Shown in pieces: positions 1-5,910 of a stretch of 6,059 nucleotides of DNA (position 1 is the first letter of the stretch; each line of letters begins with the position of its first letter). The stretch lies in the NCBI GenBank assembly GCA_030839005.1, contig JAUZEM010000332.1, forward strand, positions 1-6,059, given 5' to 3'. The translations under genes and the position numbers were made by a program. The notes below the pieces were generated by a model. The model worked only from the letters and a program-made list of their open reading frames with translations. It was not told the DNA's origin and ran no database searches. This stretch comes from Actinomycetota bacterium (GTDB taxonomy: Bacteria > Actinomycetota > Acidimicrobiia > IMCC26256 > PALSA-610).

Positions 1-96
1 ACCTTACGCTGATCGGCACGGCCGCGGTAGACGACTCAGTTACCTGTAGCTGCCACACATCGACGCGGCTGCGCAGCGCATTTACCTGAGGTTGCT

Positions 97-435
97 CTAC
101 GACGCGCGTGGTGCAGGCTGGATGCACTCGCGGGCGCTCTCGAGGACGAACTCGAGCACGCGCTGGAGCTCCTTCGCCCGTCGTGCCTCCGGCTGGCGCA
201 GGTCGCGTTCGGCGTCCTCGACTGTGCACGCCAGGACGTACATTCGATCTCGAATTTGCTCGAGCTCCTCGCGAGTGATCACCAGCTCGTGTTCGCCGAG
301 CCCGACCTCGAGGGCGCGCCGGCGGGCCTCGTAATCGCGCTGGCGGCACGCCCGTTTGCAGTAGAGCCGCGGTCGTCCCGCGCCGGGAGCCGCTGCGAAC
401 CTCCGTCCGCACCAACGGCAGGCGTGTTGCGTCAC
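97..435 (-). CDS. Small Cys4 zinc-finger-like protein of unknown function
   Basis: The product is 112 residues with two visible parts. Residues 6-30 hold four cysteines spaced C6-x2-C9-x16-C26-x3-C30, followed by an Arg-rich stretch (RQRDYEARRR, 31-40). This resembles the short treble-clef or FCS-like zinc-binding heads seen in many small actinobacterial hypothetical proteins, with a conserved GRPR-x-YC...ACRQR pattern. Residues about 41-105 are charged and likely helical, possibly a short coiled coil. Zinc binding, and perhaps nucleic-acid binding through the basic patch, is inferred; no function is known to me. I chose the GTG at 435 because a TAATAT hexamer lies exactly 7 nt upstream, the pattern of a leaderless transcript. 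An in-frame GTG at 459 would add 8 residues but lies upstream of that hexamer. The gene is divergent from the lipoprotein gene. The same reading frame stays open far upstream, through the opposite strand of the lipoprotein gene, but that extension is compositional shadow. Confidence 0.8.
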   Translation of the reverse strand: MTQHACRWCGRRFAAAPGAGRPRLYCKRACRQRDYEARRRALEVGLGEHELVITREELEQIRDRMYVLACTVEDAERDLRQPEARRAKELQRVLEFVLESARECIQPAPRAS

Positions 436-442
436 AGTGACG
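430..442. promoter_or_regulatory. Palindrome CGTCACAGTGACG, candidate operator
   Basis: The site is a perfect 6-bp inverted repeat around a single central base. It covers the start codon and predicted transcription start of the Cys4 protein gene, just downstream of its -10. It shares the core TCAC-N-GTGA with a second palindrome at 519-531. A repressor-binding role is inferred from position and symmetry only. Confidence 0.4.
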
Positions 443-448
443 ATATTA
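443..448 (-). promoter_or_regulatory. -10 element (TAATAT) for the Cys4 protein gene
   Basis: Read on the minus strand, TAATAT is followed by exactly 7 nt and then the GTG start at 435. A sigma-70-type -10 at this spacing puts transcription start at the first base of the start codon, so the mRNA would be leaderless. No convincing -35 hexamer is visible. This element decides the start choice for the gene. Confidence 0.65.
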
Positions 449-482
449 GGAGCGGGCACTCGGCTCGACGCGGATCCGTCGG

Positions 483-488
483 TAATGT
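483..488 (+). promoter_or_regulatory. -10 element (TAATGT) for the beta-helix lipoprotein gene
   Basis: TAATGT is followed by 7 nt (CCGCGAC) and then the ATG at 496, giving a predicted leaderless transcript. There is no recognisable Shine-Dalgarno sequence before this ATG, which agrees. The same arrangement with nearly the same sequence precedes the peptidase gene. No clear -35 is visible. Confidence 0.65.
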
Positions 489-495
489 CCGCGAC

Positions 496-2121
496 ATGAC
501 TGGTCGGCCGAGCGCGTTGATCACGGTGATCGCATTGTTGGTTGGGGCGGGCCTCTCGGCGTGCTCGAGCTCGGCGCCGAGCGGGAAGGGCGGCGCCGCC
601 GCGGCGCATGTGCTCCTCGTCGGCACCTACCAGGGCCATGCGGGCAACTACCCCACCATCCAGGCCGCGGTCGCCGCGGCCAAGCCCGGCGACTGGGTGT
701 TGATCGCGCCGGGCGACTACCACGAGCGCTACGACCGTTCGGTGCCGGTGGGCGAGGCGACGACTTCCGGTGTGTGGGTCGCGACACCGGGCGTGCACGT
801 CCGCGGGATGGACCGCAACGGCGTGGTGATCGATGGAACGAAGCCCGGTGCACCGCGTTGCAGCGCGCGCGCCGCCGATCAGGACTTCGGGCCCGTCGAC
901 GCCAAGGGAAAGCCGGTCGGCCGCAACGGTCTGGAAGTGTGGAAGGCGAGCGGCGGGTCGATCGAGAACCTCACGGTGTGCAACTTCCTCACCGGGTCGC
1001 ACGGCGGAGGCAACCAGATCTGGTGGAACGGCGGCGACGGGTCGGGCACGATCGGGATGCACGCGTACAACGGCCGCTATCTCTCGACGACGAGCACCTA
1101 CGCCGGTGCCGACGGCGACGGCTCGTATGGCATCTTCGTGAGCAATAGCGACGGCCCCGGCGTCGTCGCCCACAGTTACGCAAGCAACATGTCGGATTCC
1201 AGCTACTACATCGGGGGGTGCCCCGATTGCAATGCCACGCTCGACGACGCGCACGCGCAGTACTCGGCGCTGGGCTACTCGGGTACCAACTCGGGCGGCC
1301 ACTTGATCGTTCAGAACAGCGAGTTCGACCACAACAAGACCGGCTTCAGCACGAACAGTCAGAACAACGACGACGCGCCCTCGCCGCAGGACGGGGTGTG
1401 CCCGAACAAAGCGATCGGACCGACGGGTACCCGTTCCTGCTGGGTCTTCGAGCACAACTTCGTGCACGACAACAACAACCCGAACGTGCCGGGTCACGGC
1501 ACTGCCGACCTCGGTCCGCCCGGGACGGGCATGGTGATCGCGGGTGGGCGCAACAACACGGTGATCGACAACCGCTTCGAGAACAACGACAGTTGGGCGG
1601 TCCTCGTCGTGCCGTTCCCCGACACCGACACGCCGCCGCCGATCGCCCACTGCCAGGGCGGCGACCCGAACGGTGTCCCGGGACTCGGCATCGCCGGCTG
1701 CTACTTCGATACGTGGGGCAACGACATCGCGCACAACACCTTCAAGGACAACGGCAGCTTCGCCAACCCGACGAACGGCGACCTCGCGGAAATCTCCGCC
1801 CGGCACACGCCCGGCAACTGCTGGCACGAAAACGCAGACTCCGTGGGCCTCACGAGCGCCCCGGCTCGGCTGCAGGAGACCAACGGGACCTGCGGCGTCG
1901 CGCATGCGGGCGCGGCGCTCGGCAGCACGCTGACCGCCCAGGTCATCTGCGCCACCGAGGTGTTCGGCGCGTGCCCGCCGAAGCCCGGCAACGACTACCC
2001 GCGCCGCACGAAGGTCGTGCTGCCGGCGCTGACTCCCCAAGTGTCGATGCCGAACCCGTGTGACGGTGTGCCGGCCAATCCCTGGTGCACGAAGAACGGA
2101 CCGATTGCCGCTGGAACCTGA
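496..2121 (+). CDS. Secreted beta-helix (pectin-lyase-like fold) lipoprotein
   Basis: The product is 541 residues. Residues 1-22 form a lipoprotein signal peptide: basic start, hydrophobic core, then the lipobox LSAC with the lipidated Cys at 23. A low-complexity Ser/Gly/Ala linker runs to about 37, so the protein should be anchored outside the cytoplasmic membrane. Residues 52-77 (YPTIQAAVAAAKPGD...PGDY) are the classic N-terminal cap of right-handed parallel beta-helix proteins. Asn-rich coil repeats follow near 156-164, 270-280, 316-326, 354-365 and 409-420, with forms such as NTVIDNRFENND and NDIAHNTFKDNG. Fourteen cysteines lie beyond the lipobox, suggesting disulfides in an exported protein. 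Glycan binding or cleavage is typical of the fold, but I cannot identify catalytic residues or a substrate. The ATG at 496 is supported by the lipobox spacing and the -10 element 7 nt upstream; longer in-frame readings back to 256 overlap the divergent gene. Confidence 0.88.
   Translation: MTGRPSALITVIALLVGAGLSACSSSAPSGKGGAAAAHVLLVGTYQGHAGNYPTIQAAVAAAKPGDWVLIAPGDYHERYDRSVPVGEATTSGVWVATPGVHVRGMDRNGVVIDGTKPGAPRCSARAADQDFGPVDAKGKPVGRNGLEVWKASGGSIENLTVCNFLTGSHGGGNQIWWNGGDGSGTIGMHAYNGRYLSTTSTYAGADGDGSYGIFVSNSDGPGVVAHSYASNMSDSSYYIGGCPDCNATLDDAHAQYSALGYSGTNSGGHLIVQNSEFDHNKTGFSTNSQNNDDAPSPQDGVCPNKAIGPTGTRSCWVFEHNFVHDNNNPNVPGHGTADLGPPGTGMVIAGGRNNTVIDNRFENNDSWAVLVVPFPDTDTPPPIAHCQGGDPNGVPGLGIAGCYFDTWGNDIAHNTFKDNGSFANPTNGDLAEISARHTPGNCWHENADSVGLTSAPARLQETNGTCGVAHAGAALGSTLTAQVICATEVFGACPPKPGNDYPRRTKVVLPALTPQVSMPNPCDGVPANPWCTKNGPIAAGT
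519..531. promoter_or_regulatory. Palindrome GATCACGGTGATC, candidate operator
   Basis: The site is a perfect 6-bp inverted repeat around one central base, lying 23 nt past the start of the lipoprotein gene, inside its signal-peptide codons. It shares the core TCAC-N-GTGA with the palindrome at 430-442; their centres are 89 bp apart, on either side of the divergent promoters. It may be coincidence, since its bases also encode ordinary signal-peptide residues. Confidence 0.3.
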
Positions 2122-2131
2122 TCCGGGGCGC

Positions 2132-2135
2132 GGAG
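2132..2135 (+). promoter_or_regulatory. Ribosome binding site GGAG for the sulfotransferase
   Basis: GGAG sits 5 nt before the ATG at 2141, in the 19-nt gap after the lipoprotein stop codon. It supports this ATG as the start and suggests translation from a shared, leadered message. The window's predicted leaderless genes lack such a site. Confidence 0.55.
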
Positions 2136-2140
2136 ACGTC

Positions 2141-2956
2141 ATGAACGCGCTCGAGAGAGTCCGCCGGGAGGTGCGGCGCGTCGACTCCTGGCGTTCGGTC
2201 CGCCAGTTGCTCCCAGCATCCGTTCGGTACTGCGAGGATCGACTCGTAGCGAAGGGATTCCTGCCGGGCCAACGCCAATTTCGCAAGTTCGTCGTCGTCA
2301 GTCGGGCCCGGACCGGATCAAACCTTCTCATCAGTCTCTTGAACTCGCATCCTCGGGTCGACGCCCGGGGAGAACTGTTCCGAAGGATGAATGGTCAGTC
2401 GGTTGAGTCGAGACTCGACCAAGTGTTTCGTCGAAGACCTCGGCGGATCGAGGCGGTCGGCTTCAAGATCTTCTATTATCACCCGCTCGATGATCACCAC
2501 TCACAGGTGTGGGACCGTCTCTGCGGTATGGATGATCTCTATGTTCTCCATCTGAAACGGCGCAACGTCCTGCGCACCCTCACGTCGAGAAAGCTCGCCG
2601 GGAGCACCGACGTCTGGTTGGACCGAGGGCGAGGTGGCAGCGCGAGCAAGAAGCCGACGGTTCAGTTCTCTGCCCAGGGGTTGGAGGCGGCCTTTGAACA
2701 GAACGAGGCATGGGAAGCCGCTTGCGACGAGCGGTTCCGCAATCACGAAATGATGAAGATCTACTATGAAGACCTCGTAAACAGCCGCGACGTGTTGGAA
2801 CACACCGCCCACTTCCTGGGTGTGCGCCCTCATGCGATGTCCACCGCGCTCCGTCAACAGAATCCGGAGCAACTCGCTGCGCTGATCTCCAACTTCGACG
2901 AGCTGCGACTGCATTTTCAAGGCAGTCGATGGGCGACATTCTTCGATGAGCGGTAA
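2141..2956 (+). CDS. PAPS-dependent sulfotransferase (NodH/Stf0-like)
   Basis: The product is 271 residues and is predicted to move a sulfuryl group from PAPS to an acceptor hydroxyl, usually on a glycan or glycolipid. After a basic N-terminus, a beta strand leads into the 5'-phosphosulfate loop, VVVSRARTGSNLL (51-63; R57, T58, G59, S60). GFKIFYYH lies at 107-114. The 3'-phosphate site is LHLKRRNVLRTLTSRKLA (136-153), with R141 and S149 in the expected places. YYEDLV at 208-213, followed by HFLGVRP, is the usual C-terminal signature. No signal peptide or membrane segment is visible, so it is likely cytosolic. It follows the lipoprotein gene by 19 nt and is probably cotranscribed. Composition differs from its neighbours: bases 2401-2580 hold 100 G+C in 180, and at least three Arg codons are AGA (R6, R98, R150), suggesting horizontal acquisition. 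The acceptor cannot be told from sequence. Confidence 0.87.
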   Translation: MNALERVRREVRRVDSWRSVRQLLPASVRYCEDRLVAKGFLPGQRQFRKFVVVSRARTGSNLLISLLNSHPRVDARGELFRRMNGQSVESRLDQVFRRRPRRIEAVGFKIFYYHPLDDHHSQVWDRLCGMDDLYVLHLKRRNVLRTLTSRKLAGSTDVWLDRGRGGSASKKPTVQFSAQGLEAAFEQNEAWEAACDERFRNHEMMKIYYEDLVNSRDVLEHTAHFLGVRPHAMSTALRQQNPEQLAALISNFDELRLHFQGSRWATFFDER

Positions 2957-2963
2957 CGGCACC

Positions 2964-2986
2964 GTAACCGCGATATCACCGGTTAC
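2964..2986. terminator. Possible hairpin between convergent genes
   Basis: GTAACCG (2964-2970) pairs perfectly with CGGTTAC (2980-2986) across a 9-nt loop. It spans most of the 26-bp gap between the convergent stop codons and includes the dehydrogenase stop. There is no T-tract on either side, so an intrinsic terminator is doubtful; it may act bidirectionally or be incidental. Confidence 0.25.
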
Positions 2987-4041
2987 CTCATCAAGCCCTT
3001 GGGGGTCACGAGCGGCAGATCGAGCACCGACAATAGACCGGGCTCGGCGCTACACACATCGGGTATCGCATTCACGATGCGGCCCGCGGTGCCGATGACG
3101 CCCGGATCGCCCTGCCCGGGGCGCGCCGTCATCTGTACATCGCACTGGTAGCTCGGCGTTCCCGTGACGACGACGCGATAGCCCCCGGCGCCAACGGGCT
3201 GCGGCCAGTCGGGACACAGCGCGTCGTCGAGCCGCGTGACGTGCTCGAGGATGATGCGCGGCTCGCCGCCGACGATCCCCTGCACCTCGAAGCGCATCGC
3301 CGCGGTCGTGCCCGGCTCGATCACGCCGAAACCGAGATCGATCCTCTCGGGCGCGGGCCGGCGCTCGTGCACCTCGCGCAACTCTTCGACCTCGACGCCG
3401 AGACCTGCCGCCAACACCTTGATCACGCCGCCCCACGCGAACGACAACACGCCGGGAAGCAAGAGCAATGGTTTGGAATCGAGCGCCTGGCCGAAGCCCA
3501 TCGTCTCGAACAGCACCGTCGGCTGCTCGTAGTCCTTGTAGTTGACGATCTCCATCACGCGCAGCAGTTCGATGTCTTCGCACGTCCCCGCGAGCAACAA
3601 CGGCAGCGCGTCGTTCGCCCAGCCCGGGTCGATGCCCGACGTGAAGAACGACACGCCACCCTCGGCGCACGCGTCGTCCAACGGCGTGCGCATCGACGGT
3701 TCGAGATGCGGAGGAAAGATCGCGGCCACGACGGAGCTCGACACGACGTTCTTGCCCGACCGCAACAGCCGCGCGATATCGGTGATCGCGTCCATCGGCC
3801 GCAGATCGGCGGTCGCGGTGTACGAGACGCAATCGGCATGGAGCGCGAGCAGCGCGTCGGCGTCGTTGGTCGCGAGCACGCCGGTCGGAGAGAGGCCGCA
3901 CAACTCCCCCGCGTCCTTGCCGGTCTTGTCGGCGGAGTGCACCCACACCCCCACCAGCTCCAGATCGGGATGGCCGATGATGCAACGCAGCGCAGCCGTT
4001 CCCACGTTGCCCGTGCTCCACTGGATGACGCGATAGGTCAC
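2983..4041 (-). CDS. NAD(P)-dependent dehydrogenase, 2,4-diaminopentanoate dehydrogenase-like
   Basis: The product is 352 residues. The N-terminus is a Rossmann fold: VIQWSTGNVGTAALR (5-19), with the dinucleotide loop at G11-N12-V13-G14, then a strand ending LELVGVWVHS (27-36). This resembles the dihydrodipicolinate-reductase N-terminal domain. SGIDPGWANDALP around 135-147 and the C-terminal run TAGRIVNAIPDVC are typical of the actinobacterial amine dehydrogenase family related to 2,4-diaminopentanoate dehydrogenase. That length (about 350) is usual for the family. True lysine-pathway DapB enzymes are shorter, so DapB is unlikely. The substrate is unknown, because actinobacteria often carry many paralogs. 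The GTG start at 4041 overlaps the peptidase stop (GTGA), with a weak AGG 5 nt upstream, so translation is probably coupled. The enzyme should be cytosolic and may act on amino acid-derived amines. Confidence 0.82.
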   Translation of the reverse strand: MTYRVIQWSTGNVGTAALRCIIGHPDLELVGVWVHSADKTGKDAGELCGLSPTGVLATNDADALLALHADCVSYTATADLRPMDAITDIARLLRSGKNVVSSSVVAAIFPPHLEPSMRTPLDDACAEGGVSFFTSGIDPGWANDALPLLLAGTCEDIELLRVMEIVNYKDYEQPTVLFETMGFGQALDSKPLLLLPGVLSFAWGGVIKVLAAGLGVEVEELREVHERRPAPERIDLGFGVIEPGTTAAMRFEVQGIVGGEPRIILEHVTRLDDALCPDWPQPVGAGGYRVVVTGTPSYQCDVQMTARPGQGDPGVIGTAGRIVNAIPDVCSAEPGLLSVLDLPLVTPKGLMR

Positions 4042-5837
4042 GACAACCTGCCTGCGGCTTCGGCCGCCGAGATGGTCTCGTCGAGACGGCGCTCGATGAT
4101 GTCGAGGCCCCGGTCCCAGAATCCGGGATCGGCGAGATCGACGTCGACGAGCTTGCCCAGCTCCTCCGGTGGCATCGATCCCCCGGCGCGCAGCAGATCG
4201 AGGTACTGCGGCACGAAATCGGCGCCGCGCGCTTCGTACTGCGCGTACACCGACAGTGCGAGCAACTGACCGTAGGCGTACGCGTACACGTAGCCCGGCG
4301 TGGCGATGAAATGCGGGATGTATGACCACCAGGTGCGGTAGCCCTCGGTGATCTCGACCGCGTCGCCCAGCATCGGCGCCTGGGATGTCGCCCAGAGCTC
4401 GCCGAGCCGTTCGACCGATAGCTCCCCCTGCTCGCGGCGTTCGGTGTGCATCGCGTCCTCGAACCGATTCATCGCGATCTGCCGGAATACCGTCGCGATC
4501 TGGTCCTCGAGATTCGACGCGAGCAACGCGAGCCGCTCCTGCGGATCGGTCACCTCTTCGAGCAGCCGACCGAACGTGACCGTCTCTCCGAACACCGAAG
4601 CGGTCTCGGCGAGGGTGAGCGGGGTTCCCTGGTGGAAGACGCCCTGCTCCCGAGCGAGATACGCGTGCAATCCATGACCGAGCTCGTGCGCGAGCGTGAG
4701 GACGTCGCGCCGCCGCGACGTCCAGTTCAACAACACGTAGGGGTGATGCGACGGCACGGTGTACGCGCAGAACGCCCCGGGTCGTTTTCCCGGACGGGCC
4801 GGCGCGTCGATCCACGCGCCGTCGAAGAAGCGCTGCGCAGTGTCGGCGAGCTCGCCGGAGAACGACCCGTACGCGTCGAGCACGAGGTCTTTCGCGGCAC
4901 GCCATCCGATCTGCGCCTCGACGTCGGCTACCGACGCCATGCGGTCGTAGTCGGCGAGACGGTCGAGGCCGAGCAGGCGCGCCTTCAGGGCGTACCACCG
5001 CTGCGGGATCGTGAAGCGACGCTGAACGGCGTCGACGAGCGCCTGCACCGACTCGTCGCCGGCCTCGTTCGCCAGATTGCGGCTTGCGATCCAGCTGTCG
5101 AAGTGCCGGAGCCGGTCGTCGACCGCCTTGTCGGAGAGCAGCGTGTTGAGCACAAACGATCGTGTCCGCAGTCCGGGTTCGAGGCCGATGGTGATCGCTT
5201 CTGCGGCGCGGCGCCGGACGTCGCGTTCCGGCGCGTGCAACTGTCCGAGCGCGGCTTCGAGCGTGGTCGAGGTGCCGTCGAGCTCGACCGCGATGCTCGA
5301 CACCTGCTCCTCGAACAGCCGCTCGAACGCGCTGCGGCCGGTCATCGCCTTCTCGGTGAGGATGACCTCTTCGGGCTCGGTGAGCAGGTGCGGCCGGTAG
5401 CGCCGCGCGGAGCGGAGATGGTGGCGAGCGATCGACAATCGCTCATCGGCGAGCAGTCGCTCGACCTGCTCGTCGGAGACCTCGGCCCATTCGAGCTCGA
5501 AGAACAACAGCTTGGTGTTGATGACGGTCGCCCGTTCCTCGACCCGTTGCATCCGCGCGCCGCGTGCGGGATCGGTCGTGTCGGTCGCGAAATCGAGCCC
5601 CGCGTAGCTGCCGGCCCGACCGACGAGATCGAGTACCTCGGCCAGCCCCTCGATGAACGCGGCCAACTGGGCCGCGTCGAGCTCGGCGACGTGCCCGCGC
5701 GTTCGGGCGAGCTCCTCGGCGCGTGCGTCGGCCGCGTCGAGCAGGTCAGAGAGGCCTTGGTCGGCGGGTTCCGGTAGCAGCGGCCCGAGATCCCACACGA
5801 TCTCGGCGGCGGTGAGGTCGGCGTCGGTCGCGGTCAT
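4038..5837 (-). CDS. M3-family oligoendopeptidase (PepF-like) zinc metallopeptidase
   Basis: The product is 599 residues, the usual length for PepF-type oligoendopeptidases, which cut short peptides in the cytosol. The N-terminal half is an all-helical domain, matching the PepF N-terminal region. The catalytic site is H384-E385-L386-G387-H388 in LTLAHELGHGLHAYLA, with E411 in AETASVFGE as the likely third zinc ligand. The C-terminal substrate-binding motif HFIATPGYVYAYAYGQL begins at H509, with tyrosines at 516, 518, 520 and 522. No signal peptide is seen. I chose the ATG at 5837 because TAGTGT lies exactly 7 nt upstream; longer in-frame readings to 5906 pass through that promoter. The stop overlaps the dehydrogenase start by 4 nt, so the two form an operon. 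All key residues are present, so the enzyme should be active. Confidence 0.93.
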   Translation of the reverse strand: MTATDADLTAAEIVWDLGPLLPEPADQGLSDLLDAADARAEELARTRGHVAELDAAQLAAFIEGLAEVLDLVGRAGSYAGLDFATDTTDPARGARMQRVEERATVINTKLLFFELEWAEVSDEQVERLLADERLSIARHHLRSARRYRPHLLTEPEEVILTEKAMTGRSAFERLFEEQVSSIAVELDGTSTTLEAALGQLHAPERDVRRRAAEAITIGLEPGLRTRSFVLNTLLSDKAVDDRLRHFDSWIASRNLANEAGDESVQALVDAVQRRFTIPQRWYALKARLLGLDRLADYDRMASVADVEAQIGWRAAKDLVLDAYGSFSGELADTAQRFFDGAWIDAPARPGKRPGAFCAYTVPSHHPYVLLNWTSRRRDVLTLAHELGHGLHAYLAREQGVFHQGTPLTLAETASVFGETVTFGRLLEEVTDPQERLALLASNLEDQIATVFRQIAMNRFEDAMHTERREQGELSVERLGELWATSQAPMLGDAVEITEGYRTWWSYIPHFIATPGYVYAYAYGQLLALSVYAQYEARGADFVPQYLDLLRAGGSMPPEELGKLVDVDLADPGFWDRGLDIIERRLDETISAAEAAGRLS

Positions 5838-5844
5838 GTCGCGC

Positions 5845-5850
5845 ACACTA
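5845..5850 (-). promoter_or_regulatory. -10 element (TAGTGT) for the peptidase-dehydrogenase operon
   Basis: On the minus strand, TAGTGT is followed by GCGCGAC (7 nt) and the ATG at 5837, predicting a leaderless transcript. A possible -35, TTGCCG, lies at 5871-5866 with a short 15-nt spacer. The promoter occupies the 73-nt gap after the acetyltransferase stop, so the operon can be transcribed independently of that gene. Confidence 0.6.
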
Positions 5851-5910
5851 CCCACGACCTCGATGCGGCAAGAAGAGCGCCCGACGCGCGAATCGGCTGG
5901 TGGCACGCGC

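Noticed and set aside
40..88. Direct repeat TTACCTG at 40-46 and 82-88
   Set aside because: The seven-base match, 42 bp apart, has no extended similarity; at this length it is easily chance.
1..96. Possible gene end or terminator left of the Cys4 gene
   Set aside because: Short open frames in both directions show no recognisable protein, and the only clear palindrome (GCTGCGCAGC, 68-77) has no T-tract and too small a loop for a terminator.
275..282. Palindrome GTGATCAC inside the Cys4 protein gene
   Set aside because: Its half-sites are in the opposite order from the TCAC-N-GTGA pair, and it falls in coding sequence; an 8-bp palindrome alone is weak evidence.
256..495. In-frame upstream extension of the lipoprotein gene
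   Set aside because: It would bury the signal peptide and lipobox 80 residues inside the protein and overlap the divergent Cys4 gene; the -10 element 7 nt before 496 fits the shorter form.
436..2331. Very long minus-strand open frame (to 744 codons) continuing upstream of the Cys4 protein gene
   Set aside because: It lies antisense to the lipoprotein gene, reads as Arg/Val/Ala-rich low-quality sequence without recognisable domains, and arises from high GC at codon positions. Only the last 112 codons look like a real protein.
3241..4269. 342-codon plus-strand open frame opposite the dehydrogenase gene
   Set aside because: It is antisense to a well-supported dehydrogenase, His/Arg-rich, and crosses the junction of two real genes.
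4446..5777. 443-codon plus-strand open frame opposite the peptidase gene
   Set aside because: The opposite strand encodes a clear M3 peptidase with all catalytic residues; this frame is its high-GC shadow with Arg/Glu/Val-rich composition and no domain.
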